A stretch of DNA of 64,000 nt from positions 1-64,000 of the forward strand of contig NZ_JAAZTU010000002.1 of the NCBI RefSeq assembly GCF_012395185.1, read 5' to 3'. This document shows positions 19,757-30,683 of the stretch, in pieces. The position numbers and the translations under genes were made by a program. The notes under the pieces are model-generated. The model had not been told where the DNA came from. It saw only the letters and a list, made by a program, of their open reading frames with translations, and made no database searches. The DNA comes from Vibrio aestuarianus. GTDB lineage: Bacteria; Pseudomonadota; Gammaproteobacteria; Enterobacterales; Vibrionaceae. Each line of letters begins with the position of its first letter. Positions within the stretch are counted from its first letter, which is position 1.

Positions 19757-20188
19757 GTATCGACTACCTCATTTATTTAGAATGAATTATATCGGTCTGT
19801 CACCAAGTGGAGATAACTCCTAATTATGATTGTTGTTGGAGTATGGTGCAGAAAAAGGTCGCTAATCTTACTTGATGGCGTGATACAGGTCACGTGTTAA
19901 GCGAACGAATGCTCAGTTTTTTTTCTGCAACTTTTGGCTGACATCAAACTGTAAGAAATCAATGGCATTTGTAGTTAACAAGGTTGCTATACTCATTATG
20001 AAAACGCATGCTTTATGAATCAAAATCATGACTTTGGCATAAAACATGCTGCATCAAACAGACAATGAGTATCAACACGAGTTTGCAGCAGTATCGAGCG
20101 ATCGAACCACAACCATGCACACATTGCTCGTCACATCTCTGCAAGCATCTTTATGTTAAGCACGCTGCACTGCAGCAAGGAGACGCTT
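19757..20188. other. 432-base divergent intergenic region of rapA and the phoH-like gene
   Basis: It contains a TATAAT facing rapA (minus strand, within GATATAATTC near 19787) and a TATACT facing the phoH-like gene near 19988. A short inverted repeat CGTGA-TACAGG-TCACG near 19878 and an eight-T run near 19920 do not combine into a proper terminator. No conserved RNA or further gene was recognised. Confidence 0.45.
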
Positions 20189-21565
20189 ATGGGCGATACC
20201 GACCGGAAACTGTTTGTACTGGATACCAATATCCTGCTTCATGAACCTCTAGCCATATACTCCTTTCAAGAACATGACGTCGTCATTCCAATGACTGTCC
20301 TAGAAGAACTTGACCGCATCAAAGACAGCAAGCGCGATGTAGCACGTGATGCAAGAGTTGCCATTCGCGCCCTAGAGCACTTATTTCACGATGCAACACC
20401 GGATGAAATCACCGAAGGTATTCCTTTCTCAAAAGAAGCGACTTCAACTGGCACCATTTCTATTTTGGCCGATTTTGAGCTGCAAGAAACCGTTAAAGCC
20501 TTTGCTGATAAAGCGGGTGATAATCGCATTCTCAATGCTGTACTTTACCTACAAGCCAAACGAGCACCGCGCTCTGTCGTGCTACTCACTAAAGACATCA
20601 ACATGCGCTTACGCGCGAAAGGTGCAGGTGTGCGCTATGTTGAAGACTATCGTACCGATCAATTAATTGACGACGTACAGTATCTCACTAAAGGCTTTCA
20701 AATTCGTGAAGGTAATTTCTGGGATAGCGTCAATGAAGTAGAAAGCAAAACCTTAGGCGGAAAAACTTTCCACACATTAGATAAAGCCCCTTTTGACCCG
20801 ACGTTTATCAATCAATATGTGATTGATGAAGAGAGTGAATTTGCGGCCCGCGTACACCAAATTGATGGTGACAAAATCACCCTGCTCGATATCAGCCGAG
20901 AACGAATGCTGCACCGCAAAGCTTGGGATATTACTCCGAAAAATATTTATCAAGGGATGGCATTAGATGCCCTACTCGACCCAAGCATTGACTTAGTTAT
21001 CCTCACCGGGGCGGCCGGTAGTGGTAAAACGCTACTCGCCATGGCAGCCGCACTTGAGCAAACCATAGAGAAAAAAATGTTCGATAAGATCATTGTCACC
21101 CGTAACACACCTGATATTGGCGAATCGATTGGTTTCTTACCCGGCACAGAGGAAGAGAAAATGATGCCGTGGCTCGCCGCGGTCACCGATACCCTCGAAG
21201 CTCTGCACAAAAACGATCACTGTACGGAAGGCTCGCTCAAGTACATCTGCGATAAAGCCAACATCCAGTTTAAATCGATCAACTTTATGCGTGGTCGCTC
21301 AATTCAAAATGCCTTCGTTCTGCTCGATGAGTGCCAAAACTTAACCGCGTCGCAAATCAAAACCATCATCACACGCTGTGGTGAAGGCACCAAAATTGTC
21401 TGCTCTGGCAACCTAGCGCAGATCGATTCCCACTACTTAACCCCAGTTACTTCGGGTTTAACTTATATGGTTGAACGATTCAAAAACTTTGAAGGAAGCG
21501 CCAATATCCACTTAAATGGCGTAGTTCGCAGCCGTTTAGCTGAGTTCGCCGAAGAGAATTTATAA
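20189..21565 (+). CDS. PIN-PhoH fusion ATPase (YlaK-type PhoH family)
   Basis: A 458-residue protein. An N-terminal PIN nuclease-like domain (RKLFVLDTNILLHEP, with acidic residues D and E, and DNRILNAVL, RAPRSVVLLTKDINMR) is fused to a C-terminal PhoH P-loop domain with Walker A LTGAAGSGKTLLAM and Walker B FVLLDECQNLT. PIN-PhoH proteins are thought to be RNA-unwinding and RNA-cleaving ATPases. The start at 20189 is preferred over 20153 because AAGGAGA lies seven bases upstream. Acidic PIN residues are intact, so nuclease activity is possible. Confidence 0.9.
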   Translation: MGDTDRKLFVLDTNILLHEPLAIYSFQEHDVVIPMTVLEELDRIKDSKRDVARDARVAIRALEHLFHDATPDEITEGIPFSKEATSTGTISILADFELQETVKAFADKAGDNRILNAVLYLQAKRAPRSVVLLTKDINMRLRAKGAGVRYVEDYRTDQLIDDVQYLTKGFQIREGNFWDSVNEVESKTLGGKTFHTLDKAPFDPTFINQYVIDEESEFAARVHQIDGDKITLLDISRERMLHRKAWDITPKNIYQGMALDALLDPSIDLVILTGAAGSGKTLLAMAAALEQTIEKKMFDKIIVTRNTPDIGESIGFLPGTEEEKMMPWLAAVTDTLEALHKNDHCTEGSLKYICDKANIQFKSINFMRGRSIQNAFVLLDECQNLTASQIKTIITRCGEGTKIVCSGNLAQIDSHYLTPVTSGLTYMVERFKNFEGSANIHLNGVVRSRLAEFAEENL

Positions 21566-21604
21566 TCACATTTGGCGAGATATTATTAATATTTCGCTAT
21601 TTAT

Positions 21605-21622
21605 TTAAAATAATTATTCACA
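21605..21622 (+). promoter_or_regulatory. Probable ArgR operator (ARG box) upstream of argF
   Basis: The core AAAATAATTATTCA (21607-21620) matches 12 of 14 positions of the ARG-box consensus TGAATwwwwATTCA. It lies 60 bases before argF, an arginine-biosynthesis gene repressed by ArgR in relatives. A second box normally follows after 3 bp; here that copy is poor. Confidence 0.45.
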
Positions 21623-21681
21623 AATTCAGCATTTATATGTTTTACTAAAGCCATTCTTCACTCACATCTTAGGACTGAGAT

Positions 21682-22686
21682 ATGGCTTTTAATTTACGTA
21701 ACCGCAACTTTCTCAAACTGCTCGACTTTACGCCGAAAGAGATTCAATTCTTACTCGACTTATCAGCCGAACTGAAAAAAGCCAAATATGCAGGCACCGA
21801 ACAGAAAAAGCTGCTCGGCAAAAATATCGCACTCATTTTTGAAAAAGCTTCGACTCGGACCCGATGTGCCTTTGAAGTGGCTGCTTTTGATCAAGGTGCA
21901 CAAGTCTCTTATATCGGCCCTTCGGGATCTCAAATTGGCCAGAAAGAGTCAATGAAAGATACCGCTCGCGTACTAGGTAGAATGTACGATGGCATTGAAT
22001 ACCGTGGCTTTGGACAAGAAATAGTCGAAGAGTTAGGTACACATGCAGGTGTTCCCGTTTGGAATGGCTTGACTAATGAATTCCACCCAACTCAAATTTT
22101 GGCTGATTTCCTGACCATGCTTGAGCACGGTCGTGGTAAACAATTGCATCAAATGTCATTTGCTTACTTGGGTGATGCGCGTAACAACATGGGCAATTCC
22201 TTAATGGTAGGTGCAGCTAAAATGGGCATAGACATTCGCTTAGTGGCTCCAAAACAGTTTTGGCCCGAGGAAGCGTTAGTGGCAACTTGCCAAACCATTG
22301 CCAAACAGACTGGTGCTAAAATAACCCTCACTGAAAATGTCGAAGAAGGTGTGAAAGGGTGTGATTACCTTTACACCGATGTTTGGGTTTCGATGGGCGA
22401 AGCTGCTGATGCATGGGATCAACGTGTCGCTCTGATGACGCCTTATCAAGTAAACATGGATGTGATCAAACAAACTGGCAATCCACACGTCAAATTTATG
22501 CATTGTCTACCGGCTTTTCATAATGATGAAACCGCAATTGGTAAAGAAGTGTCTGAAAAATACGGAATGAAGGGCTTAGAAGTTACCGAAGAGGTCTTTG
22601 AGTCAGAATACTCGATCGTATTTGATGAAGCAGAAAACCGCATGCACACCATCAAAGCGGTAATGGTTGCCACGCTCGGCGCTTAA
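21682..22686 (+). CDS. argF: Ornithine carbamoyltransferase
   Basis: A 334-residue catalytic chain joining carbamoyl phosphate and ornithine to citrulline in arginine synthesis. The carbamoyl-phosphate loop STRTR is at 57-61, FHPTQ follows at about 135, and the ornithine-binding HCLPAFH is near 274. It is a standalone gene here, near pyrBI, the other carbamoyl-phosphate user. The protein length and motifs match E. coli ArgI/ArgF. Confidence 0.96.
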   Translation: MAFNLRNRNFLKLLDFTPKEIQFLLDLSAELKKAKYAGTEQKKLLGKNIALIFEKASTRTRCAFEVAAFDQGAQVSYIGPSGSQIGQKESMKDTARVLGRMYDGIEYRGFGQEIVEELGTHAGVPVWNGLTNEFHPTQILADFLTMLEHGRGKQLHQMSFAYLGDARNNMGNSLMVGAAKMGIDIRLVAPKQFWPEEALVATCQTIAKQTGAKITLTENVEEGVKGCDYLYTDVWVSMGEAADAWDQRVALMTPYQVNMDVIKQTGNPHVKFMHCLPAFHNDETAIGKEVSEKYGMKGLEVTEEVFESEYSIVFDEAENRMHTIKAVMVATLGA

Positions 22687-22712
22687 AAAACTAGGCAACA
22701 ATGGAGCGAAGC

Positions 22713-22795
22713 CTGATTAACTTACATGAGTAAGTGATTTGGGTGAGTGAAAACAGCTAACGCAGCGACAGTGCTAATGATGAAGAGGATTGTGA
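22713..22795. repeat. Decayed ERIC fragment upstream of the pyr promoter
   Basis: The stretch TTACATGAGTAAGTGATTT followed by GGGTGAGTGA and GCTAACGCAGCGACAG matches the central and right half of the ERIC consensus and the intact copy at 49085-49212. The left arm is missing and the right end is eroded. Confidence 0.6.
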
Positions 22796-22804
22796 GGTAA
22801 TCGC

Positions 22805-22832
22805 TTGCGCTCACACAACGAAAGCGTATAAT
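22805..22832 (+). promoter_or_regulatory. Promoter of the pyrL-pyrB-pyrI operon
   Basis: TTGCGC (22805-22810), a 16-bp spacer and a consensus TATAAT (22827-22832) lie 28 bases before the leader peptide start. Confidence 0.7.
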
Positions 22833-22859
22833 TCCCTACGATTTATCTGAGGGGTAGCT

Positions 22860-22964
22860 ATGAAGCTGAACGTTGTTATTCACATCTACAACGCAATTCG
22901 ATTCAACATGAGTAAGTTCTTTTGCTTACTGGGCTTACTATTTTCACCCTCTTTTGATTTTTAA
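22860..22964 (+). CDS. pyrL: pyr operon leader peptide
   Basis: A 34-codon frame starting ATGAAGCTGAAC behind GAGGGG. The coded peptide is MKLNVVIHIYNAIRFNMSK-, then FFCLLGLLFSPSFDF, ending in a TAA that overlaps the attenuator hairpin. In E. coli PyrL translation is coupled to RNA polymerase pausing at U-rich tracts: with low UTP the ribosome keeps up and blocks the terminator. The distal half here is rich in TTT codons and U-runs (TTCTTTTGC, CTATTTTCA, TCTTTTGATTTTT), and the stop lies at the terminator stem, the same geometry. Confidence 0.85.
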   Translation: MKLNVVIHIYNAIRFNMSKFFCLLGLLFSPSFDF

Positions 22965-22990
22965 AGCCTCCCTTATTGGGGGGCTTTTTT
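22964..22990 (+). terminator. Transcription attenuator of the pyr operon
   Basis: The stem AAGCCTCCC-TTATT-GGGGGGCTT followed by a T-run directly abuts the pyrL stop codon and precedes pyrB by 33 bases. It is a UTP-sensitive intrinsic terminator by analogy with E. coli pyrBI. Confidence 0.88.
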
Positions 22991-23022
22991 GTGGCTGTTA
23001 GAAAATTATAGGGAATAAGATC

Positions 23023-23952
23023 ATGGCGAATTCGCTTTATCAAAAGCACATTATCTCGATTCCAGAACTGTCTCGTAATGAGCTGGAACTGATTGTCAAA
23101 ACCGCTGGCCAACTGAAAGCAGAACCCAACCCGGAACTTATTAAAAATAAAGTGGTGGCGAGCTGTTTCTTTGAACCGTCGACACGTACTCGCCTCTCTT
23201 TTGAAACGGCAATTCAGCGCATTGGTGGCAGTGTGATTGGCTTTGACAATGGCGGCAACACTTCATTGGCTAAGAAAGGTGAAACGCTGGCTGACTCGGT
23301 GCAGGTAATTTCATCTTACGTGGATGCGTTTGTGATGCGCCATCCACAAGAAGGTGCAGCTCGTTTAGCTTCTGAGTTTTCTCATGGTGTGCCGGTTATC
23401 AATGCTGGTGACGGTGCTAACCAACACCCAACACAAACACTGCTTGATTTGTTCACCATTGCCGAAACTCAAGGCCGTTTGGATAACCTCAACGTTGCTT
23501 TCGTTGGTGACCTAAAATATGGCCGTACAGTGCATTCTCTGACTCAAGCCTTAGCCAAGTTTAATAATATTCGCTTTTTCTTTGTCGCTCCTGAAGCGCT
23601 AGCTATGCCGGATTATATTTGTGAAGAGCTTGATGAAGCTGGCATCCAGTACAGCTTGCATACTGATATTGAGAGTGTGATCCCTGAGTTAGATATCCTG
23701 TATATGACTCGTGTTCAAAAAGAACGCTTTGATGAATCAGAATATGCGCATATTAAGTCGGCATATATCTTGACCGCTTCAATGTTAAAAAATGCTCGTC
23801 ATAACATGAAGGTGTTGCACCCTCTACCTCGTGTTGATGAAATCACCACCGATGTCGATAAAACCCAACACGCTTACTTCTTCCAACAAGCAGAGAATGG
23901 TGTTTACGCCCGCGAAGCTTTGCTTGCTCTTGTGCTTAATGACACCCTGTGA
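23023..23952 (+). CDS. pyrB: Aspartate carbamoyltransferase catalytic chain
   Basis: A 309-residue catalytic subunit of ATCase, the first committed step of pyrimidine synthesis (carbamoyl phosphate + aspartate to carbamoyl aspartate). It has STRTR at 53-57, HPTQTLLDL in the middle, and [10 protein letters not shown] near the C-terminus. pyrI follows after 15 bases, so this is the regulated c6r6 holoenzyme class. Confidence 0.97.
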   Translation: MANSLYQKHIISIPELSRNELELIVKTAGQLKAEPNPELIKNKVVASCFFEPSTRTRLSFETAIQRIGGSVIGFDNGGNTSLAKKGETLADSVQVISSYVDAFVMRHPQEGAARLASEFSHGVPVINAGDGANQHPTQTLLDLFTIAETQGRLDNLNVAFVGDLKYGRTVHSLTQALAKFNNIRFFFVAPEALAMPDYICEELDEAGIQYSLHTDIESVIPELDILYMTRVQKERFDESEYAHIKSAYILTASMLKNARHNMKVLHPLPRVDEITTDVDKTQHAYFFQQAENGVYAREALLALVLNDTL

Positions 23953-23967
23953 TCGAGGAGACCTATC

Positions 23968-24432
23968 ATGACTAAAGAAACTCAGTTACAGGTTGAAGCC
24001 ATTAAAAATGGTACCGTGATTGACCATATTCCTGCTCAAATTGGCATCAAGGTTCTAAAATTATTTGATATGCATAATTCAAATCAGCGCGTCACTATTG
24101 GTTTGAACTTGCCATCTTCTGCACTTGGTGCCAAAGATTTGCTGAAGATTGAAAATATCTTCATCAATGAAGAACAAGCCAGCAAGCTGGCGTTGTATGC
24201 TCCACATGCAACCGTCAATCAAATAGAAAACTACCAAGTCGTAAAAAAATTAGCACTTGAACTGCCAGAGCAAATTAATGATGTATTCTCTTGCCCAAAT
24301 ACCAACTGCATTACACACGATGAACCAGTAGAAAGCAGTTTTAAGATTTTTGAGAAAAATAACGATATTCGTTTGAAATGTAAGTACTGTGAAAAAGTGT
24401 TCTCACGTGAAATCGTGACTGAACGTGAATAG
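23968..24432 (+). CDS. pyrI: Aspartate carbamoyltransferase regulatory chain
   Basis: A 154-residue regulatory subunit binding CTP/ATP in its N-terminal domain ([18 protein letters not shown]) and zinc in its C-terminal domain through four cysteines (CPNTNC and CKYC). It gives ATCase its feedback inhibition by CTP. A GAGGAG Shine-Dalgarno precedes the ATG. Confidence 0.97.
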   Translation: MTKETQLQVEAIKNGTVIDHIPAQIGIKVLKLFDMHNSNQRVTIGLNLPSSALGAKDLLKIENIFINEEQASKLALYAPHATVNQIENYQVVKKLALELPEQINDVFSCPNTNCITHDEPVESSFKIFEKNNDIRLKCKYCEKVFSREIVTERE

Positions 24433-24460
24433 TAAGCTGGCTTGATTAGCCGCTATCAGT

Positions 24461-24484
24461 GCCCCATCGTTGTGGGGCATTTTG
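24461..24484 (+). terminator. Terminator after pyrI
   Basis: The hairpin GCCCCA-TCGTTG-TGGGGC is followed by ATTTTG. It separates pyrBI from ridA, though the T-run is short and some read-through is likely. Confidence 0.7.
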
Positions 24485-24554
24485 CACTTTACCTACCGTT
24501 TTTTTAGAGGCAAACTGAGGCCTCAAATTCCTATAAAACAGATGGAACATCATA

Positions 24555-24944
24555 ATGACTAAAGTACTTCATACTGAATCAGCACCGGCTGCTATTGGCC
24601 CATACGTGCAAGGCGTTGACCTTGGTAATATGGTTCTTACTTCAGGTCAAATTCCTGTTAATCCAGTAACTGGTGAAGTATCCGCAGATATCGCAGTACA
24701 AGCGCGTCAATCTTTAGATAACGTGAAAGCGGTTGTTGAAGCTTCTGGCCTAACCGTTGCTGATATCGTGAAAATGACGGTGTTTGTAAAAGACCTTAAT
24801 GATTTTGGTACCGTCAACGAAATGTATGGCAAGTTCTTCGACGAGCACAATGTTGCTAACTACCCAGCGCGTTCATGTGTTGAAGTGGCTCGTCTTCCAA
24901 AAGATGTTGGTATTGAGATTGAAGCTATTGCGGTTCGTAAATAA
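24555..24944 (+). CDS. ridA: 2-iminobutanoate/2-iminopropanoate deaminase RidA
   Basis: A 129-residue YjgF/YER057c/UK114-family protein (APAAIGPYVQGVDLGNMVLTS; the catalytic Arg in ARSCVEVARLPKDVGIEIEA). RidA hydrolyses reactive enamine/imine intermediates such as 2-aminoacrylate released by PLP enzymes. Its place directly after pyrBI is the same as in E. coli. Confidence 0.95.
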   Translation: MTKVLHTESAPAAIGPYVQGVDLGNMVLTSGQIPVNPVTGEVSADIAVQARQSLDNVKAVVEASGLTVADIVKMTVFVKDLNDFGTVNEMYGKFFDEHNVANYPARSCVEVARLPKDVGIEIEAIAVRK

Positions 24945-24977
24945 CCTCAGTGACTAAAATTGCTCTCTGAATCATAG

Positions 24978-25014
24978 AAAAAAGGGCTGAAGAATTAAAT
25001 TCTTCAGCCCTTTT
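24978..25014. terminator. Bidirectional terminator between ridA and plsC-like gene
   Basis: A long perfect hairpin, AAAAGGGCTGAAGAATT and its complement AATTCTTCAGCCCTTTT separated by one or two bases, lies between convergent genes. Confidence 0.92.
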
Positions 25015-25035
25015 CATGTTTGTGACGCTTAACAA

Positions 25036-25776
25036 TTAATGAGATGTCGCTTTTTGGCCATTCAGCATTGCAACTTCTTCATCTAACTCGGCCAACTTGG
25101 CGATCATTTGCTCTCGGCATATGGTCGACAGTTCACGCGTATTTTCTTTGCTATAACCTTCAACACTAATTGGTGGCAGCATTTCAACAATGACGTGGCC
25201 GTTGTTCCAACGGTTCAGTTTAATGTCGTTGGTTGAACTGCATACGATAGGTATGATAGACACGCCCGCGCCAATAGCCGCATGGAAAGCACCGGTTTTA
25301 AACGGCAATAAACCTCGTCCACGAGAACGTGTTCCTTCAGGGAACATCCACACTGATACGTCACTTTTCTTGATACTATCAACCACTTGATCGATAGTGC
25401 CTTTCGCTTTACTGCGGTTTGCACGATCAATTAGTATGTTTCCGGTGATCCAATAAAGCTGACCAAACAGTGGCATCCACACTAAACTTTTTTTACCAAC
25501 CGTTACCACTTTCGGTGTCACCGCAGATGATACCGTAAACAAGTCCCAGTTATTTTGGTGGTTAGCAATGTAAATATGCTGACCACGGTTATACGCATTT
25601 TCTGGAATACGTAAGTCTAATTTAATGCCCATCACACGGGACATTCGGCCAAATAGACGACCAAAAGTAAATACGTGTTTTGGGTTACGAGGGCTCAGTA
25701 GGCAGTAGCCACACCCAAATACAAACATTACGACAGCAAAAATCGCAACGGCAAATAAACGCAAGAGTGCAATCAT
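25036..25776 (-). CDS. plsC: 1-acyl-sn-glycerol-3-phosphate acyltransferase family protein
   Basis: A 246-residue membrane-associated acyltransferase converting lysophosphatidic acid to phosphatidic acid. An N-terminal hydrophobic segment (residues 1-28) anchors it. The catalytic NHxxxxD motif is NHQNNWD with H73 and D78, and the substrate motif FPEGTRSRGRG follows at about 143. It converges with ridA and lies downstream of murA but after a terminator, so it is probably expressed on its own. Confidence 0.9.
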   Translation of the reverse strand: MIALLRLFAVAIFAVVMFVFGCGYCLLSPRNPKHVFTFGRLFGRMSRVMGIKLDLRIPENAYNRGQHIYIANHQNNWDLFTVSSAVTPKVVTVGKKSLVWMPLFGQLYWITGNILIDRANRSKAKGTIDQVVDSIKKSDVSVWMFPEGTRSRGRGLLPFKTGAFHAAIGAGVSIIPIVCSSTNDIKLNRWNNGHVIVEMLPPISVEGYSKENTRELSTICREQMIAKLAELDEEVAMLNGQKATSH

Positions 25777-25799
25777 TCTTGTGCTCCAAAGAAATCGAT

Positions 25800-25827
25800 A
25801 AAAAAAGCCGAAACCTTTGTTTCGGCT
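25800..25827 (-). terminator. Terminator of the mla-murA operon
   Basis: On the minus strand AGCCGAAA-CAAAGG-TTTCGGCT is followed by seven T. It lies 12 bases beyond the murA stop. Confidence 0.9.
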
Positions 25828-25839
25828 ATAGAAACTGAA

Positions 25840-27114
<1,275 letters not shown>

Positions 27115-27369
27115 TTACAGCGACATCAACTTTTTATCACGAGCCCACTCATCTGGTGTGAACGCTTTAATAGAAACTGCGTGAATGTCATTTCTTTGAA
27201 TGTACTCCATCAGTGGAGCATAAATAAGTTGTTGTTTCTTAACTCGGCTCATGCCATCAAAACAAGCATCAACAGCGATCACTTCGTAGTGACTACCTTC
27301 ACCTTTGACATGAATTTCTTGAAGGTTAAGAGCCTCATCTAACAACTGTTGTACTTTTGCGCTATCCAC
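27115..27369 (-). CDS. ibaG: BolA-family protein IbaG
   Basis: An 84-residue BolA/IbaG protein (formerly YrbA). It shows the class II KH-like fold signature ([30 protein letters not shown]). IbaG works with monothiol glutaredoxin Grx4 in iron-sulfur handling and, in Vibrio cholerae, is needed for normal cell shape and envelope. It lies between mlaB and murA as in E. coli. Confidence 0.92.
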   Translation of the reverse strand: MDSAKVQQLLDEALNLQEIHVKGEGSHYEVIAVDACFDGMSRVKKQQLIYAPLMEYIQRNDIHAVSIKAFTPDEWARDKKLMSL

Positions 27370-27382
27370 AATGTTCCCCTGC

Positions 27383-27691
27383 TTAATTCTTTATGTGTTG
27401 AGCTATCAGACTTTCGACGTTACTCAATTGGAATAGTGTGCGCAGTTGCTCTGGCACGAAACTGAACATTATATGACAGTTTCGTTTTTTTGCATGCTCT
27501 ATTAGGTGGATTAACATCACCATTCCGGCAGAGTCTATACGTTCAACCTGCTTTAACTCAACATCAAACGTCGATCCAGTTGGTGTCCACTGTTTGATAA
27601 ATATCCATAAATCAGGCACATGCTCTCTATCTAAAGCACCAGATAGTGCGACAGATTGAGAACTCAACGGCTGCCATTGGCTATGATTCAT
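27383..27691 (-). CDS. mlaB: STAS-domain subunit MlaB of the phospholipid transporter
   Basis: A 102-residue single STAS domain ([27 protein letters not shown]). MlaB binds the ATPase MlaF and is needed for assembly and activity of MlaFEDB in the inner membrane. Its start overlaps the end of mlaC by four bases (ATGA), indicating coupled translation. Confidence 0.9.
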   Translation of the reverse strand: MNHSQWQPLSSQSVALSGALDREHVPDLWIFIKQWTPTGSTFDVELKQVERIDSAGMVMLIHLIEHAKKRNCHIMFSFVPEQLRTLFQLSNVESLIAQHIKN

Positions 27692-28326
27692 TGTTGTTTA
27701 CTCTCGAAACGAATCGGTTGTTCTGCAAGTTGTTGTAATTCCTTTGCAACAGATAAAATGCCTTCTTGGCGAATTTTCCCACTCCATTCCGACTGTTTGC
27801 TCGATAATAAGCTGATCCCTTCCGCCGACATATCAAAAGCTAACCAATCACCATTCTTTTCTTTACGTAAAGTAAATTCGAGTTTGATGTTAGGACGCGG
27901 TGTATCAATGATATCCACTTTGACATTCGTAATTCGCTTATCATTGGCAATGGGTTGCTCTGGTTCAAACTCAATGGTTTGATCACTATACTGCGTCAAC
28001 ACTTGAGCGTAAGAGCTCACCAAATAAGAACGGAACGCGGTAATAAATACAGCAACATCATCACGCTTTGCCCCTTTGAGGTTCGGACCTAATAATTTGA
28101 GCGCTGCATATTGCTCATTGATATAGGGCATAAACTCTTGTTCAACAATCTCTTTTAGATAATCTGGATTATTGTGAATAGCTCCTTGTTCCGCTTTTAA
28201 GCGCGCAAAAGCAGTTTCAGATACCTGTTTCATCATCGTATATGGTTGCGTTTTATCAATACTAGCCGCTTGAATACACATAGAGCTCATCAGAGTGAAT
28301 AACAAAATTAAAGTTCGCTTTAGCAT
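27688..28326 (-). CDS. mlaC: Periplasmic phospholipid-binding protein MlaC
   Basis: A 212-residue protein with a signal peptide (MLKRTLILLFTLMSSMCIQA, probable cleavage after the second alanine) and the MlaC/Ttg2D fold. It shuttles phospholipid between outer-membrane MlaA-OmpC and MlaFEDB. It follows mlaD by 5 bases. MlaA is not in this window. Confidence 0.93.
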   Translation of the reverse strand: MLKRTLILLFTLMSSMCIQAASIDKTQPYTMMKQVSETAFARLKAEQGAIHNNPDYLKEIVEQEFMPYINEQYAALKLLGPNLKGAKRDDVAVFITAFRSYLVSSYAQVLTQYSDQTIEFEPEQPIANDKRITNVKVDIIDTPRPNIKLEFTLRKEKNGDWLAFDMSAEGISLLSSKQSEWSGKIRQEGILSVAKELQQLAEQPIRFESKQQ

Positions 28327-28331
28327 TTATA

Positions 28332-28823
28332 TTACTCCTTGCTCTTGTTGTCAGAGCTACCACCAACGCTATACAGCACTTGACCTATTAAATCTTCCAA
28401 CACTAAGGCTGATTTTGTATCTTCAATCAAATCACCCTCTTTTAGCATTTGTTCGTCTTCAAACACAAAGCCGGGAACCAGCCCAATGTATTGCTCACCA
28501 ATCAAGCCTGAGGTGAGAATTTTGACGCTCGATGTTTCAGAGAACTGATCGTACTGGCTATTGATCGCCATAGTCACAACTGGTAATAAACTCTCTTTAT
28601 CTAGAGATATGTTTGAGACTCGCCCCACAACAACACCACCAACTTTGACGGGTGAGCGGACTTTCAAACTACCGATATTGTCAAATTCAGCTTTTAAAGA
28701 ATAAGTATCGTTTGAGCCCAATCCTTTTACGTCAGCAACCTGAAAAATCATTACCAGAATTGCGCAAATTCCTGCCAGTACAAAGCTGCCGACCCAAAGT
28801 TCTATTTTTCGTGTTTGCTGCAT
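28332..28823 (-). CDS. mlaD: MCE-domain protein MlaD
   Basis: A 163-residue protein with one N-terminal transmembrane helix (residues 8-30) and a single MCE domain (about 38-118, including YSLKAEFDNIGSLKVRSPVKVGGVVVGRV). It forms a hexameric ring on the periplasmic face of the transporter, through which lipid passes. Confidence 0.94.
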   Translation of the reverse strand: MQQTRKIELWVGSFVLAGICAILVMIFQVADVKGLGSNDTYSLKAEFDNIGSLKVRSPVKVGGVVVGRVSNISLDKESLLPVVTMAINSQYDQFSETSSVKILTSGLIGEQYIGLVPGFVFEDEQMLKEGDLIEDTKSALVLEDLIGQVLYSVGGSSDNKSKE

Positions 28824-28825
28824 GA

Positions 28826-29617
28826 TTAATTCCCAAACATCAATGCGGTAAGTACAAAGTCTAGCCCTAATACAGCTAAAGACGAATGTACCACGGTTCG
28901 TGTTGTGGCACGGCTGATCCCTTCAGAAGTCGGAATCGCGTCGTAACCATTAAATAATGCAATCCAAGTGACAGTAATCGCAAACACTGCGCACTTGATC
29001 ATGCTGTTACCAATATCTTGTCCTAGCTCCACCGATGACTGCATCGCCGACCAAAAACTGCCGTGATCAATGCCTTTCCAATCAACGCCAACAATCTGAC
29101 CGCCCCATATGCCAACAGCCATAAAAATCATCGCCAGTAAAGGCATCGAGATCAACCCTGCCCATAGGCGTGGTGCAATCACTCGTTTTAGTGGGTCAAC
29201 AGCCATCATTTCTAAGCTAGAGAGCTGCTCTGTTGCTTTCATTAAGCCAATTTCAGCGGTCAACGCTGAACCCGCCCGTCCAGCAAACAAAAGCGCTGTC
29301 ACGACAGGCCCCAATTCACGCAGTAACGAAAGCGCAACCATTTGGCCTAAACTGCCTTCCGCACCATAGTCGACTAAAATGACATACCCTTGCAGGCTGA
29401 GTACCATACCGATGAACAACCCCGAAACCACAATGATTGCAAGTGATTGAACGCCAACACTGTAGAGCTGTTTCATTAATAGAGGGAAATTTTGAATTGG
29501 CCTAGGGCGACCAGAAAGTGCGCCAAATAACATCAAGCTCGCTTTACCAAACGCCTGGCAAAACTGAAGCGTACTACGTCCAAGCCCTTCAACCCACTGA
29601 ACAAAACTTGTCATCAT
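28826..29617 (-). CDS. mlaE: Phospholipid ABC transporter permease MlaE
   Basis: A 263-residue MlaE/YrbE-family permease with about five hydrophobic segments and the EQ-loop region ([19 protein letters not shown]). Its ATG overlaps the mlaF stop codon as TAATG. Length and motifs match E. coli MlaE (260). Confidence 0.95.
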   Translation of the reverse strand: MMTSFVQWVEGLGRSTLQFCQAFGKASLMLFGALSGRPRPIQNFPLLMKQLYSVGVQSLAIIVVSGLFIGMVLSLQGYVILVDYGAEGSLGQMVALSLLRELGPVVTALLFAGRAGSALTAEIGLMKATEQLSSLEMMAVDPLKRVIAPRLWAGLISMPLLAMIFMAVGIWGGQIVGVDWKGIDHGSFWSAMQSSVELGQDIGNSMIKCAVFAITVTWIALFNGYDAIPTSEGISRATTRTVVHSSLAVLGLDFVLTALMFGN

Positions 29618-30411
29618 TAAAATAAGTCCTTTTCTAGGCTCTGAGCCGGAAAGCGAAATGGAACAGGACCATCCGCCTCACCTTGTAGAAATTGTTGTAC
29701 GCGTGGATCACTATTTTCTAGCAGTTGTTGCGGAGTTCCTTTGGCGATCACTTTTCCATCAGCTAATAGATACACCCAATCAGCGATACTCATCACCTCA
29801 GGTACATCATGCGATACGACGACAGAGGTAACTCCCAAGGCTTGATTAAGATTACGGATAAGCTCAACAAGCACTCCCATGGTAATAGGATCCTGACCGA
29901 CAAAAGGCTCATCGTACATGATCAGTTCAGGGTCAAGCGCAATCGCTCGGGCTAATGCCGCCCTTCTTGCCATCCCACCAGACAATTCACTTGGCATTAA
30001 GAATGCCGCGCCGCGCAGACCAACGGCCTCAAGTTTGAGCAACACTAACGTTTTAATCAGTGGCTCATCTAATTGTGTGTGTTCACGTAATGGAAATGCG
30101 ACATTATCAAAAACATTTAAATCGGTGAACAGCGCCCCAGACTGAAATAGCATGCTCATTTTTTTACGAGCTTGATAAAGCTTCTTACGGCTCAGCGTTG
30201 GTATATTTTCACCATCAAACCAAATTTCACCTTGTTCAGGGAATAGCTGCCCACCGATTAAACGCAATAAAGTGGTTTTACCAATACCGGATGGCCCCAT
30301 AATGGCGGTAATTTTTCCTTGTGGAACATTGAGGCTCACATCATCAAAAATTACCCTCCCCGAACGAGAGAAGGTCAAATGATTTATCGTGACAAGGTCG
30401 GTCATTGACAT
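29617..30411 (-). CDS. mlaF: Phospholipid ABC transporter ATP-binding protein MlaF
   Basis: A 264-residue ATPase with Walker [14 protein letters not shown], signature [14 protein letters not shown], Walker [12 protein letters not shown] and the H-loop SHDVPEV. It energises MlaFEDB-mediated lipid movement that maintains outer-membrane asymmetry. It is the first gene of the minus-strand mlaFEDCB-ibaG-murA operon and is divergent from yrbG. The ATG two codons downstream is an alternative start. Confidence 0.95.
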   Translation of the reverse strand: MSMTDLVTINHLTFSRSGRVIFDDVSLNVPQGKITAIMGPSGIGKTTLLRLIGGQLFPEQGEIWFDGENIPTLSRKKLYQARKKMSMLFQSGALFTDLNVFDNVAFPLREHTQLDEPLIKTLVLLKLEAVGLRGAAFLMPSELSGGMARRAALARAIALDPELIMYDEPFVGQDPITMGVLVELIRNLNQALGVTSVVVSHDVPEVMSIADWVYLLADGKVIAKGTPQQLLENSDPRVQQFLQGEADGPVPFRFPAQSLEKDLF

Positions 30412-30507
30412 AATTCGTGTTTCACTATTTTATTCGCCTCAAAAATGATGGGCAATCATAAGCATAAGACAGCAGAATTAAAAGCACTGTTCAATTACAT
30501 CCTAAAG

Positions 30508-30523
30508 GAAAGGTTAACCTTTC
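30508..30523. promoter_or_regulatory. 16-bp perfect palindrome in the mlaF/yrbG divergent region
   Basis: GAAAGGTTAACCTTTC is a perfect palindrome located about midway between the divergent operons. Nothing else in the region explains it. A dimeric regulator operator is plausible, but I do not recognise the site. Confidence 0.4.
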
Positions 30524-30683
30524 GCCAAAATAATCTTTTACATAATTTAATGATGGATACACAAGTAAACACCTCATTGAACGTAATTAATTAGATCTTC
30601 GACTTCCCTTTTAGTAGCCAACACGTCAAAATTAGCGGTTAATTGTCTCGTTTTTTCATTCATTTCATTAGTTAGGTATCATC

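Noticed and set aside
19870..19930. CGTGA/TCACG hairpin and T8 run in the rapA-phoH spacer as a small RNA terminator
   Set aside because: The stem and T-run are about 30 bases apart and do not form one intrinsic terminator.
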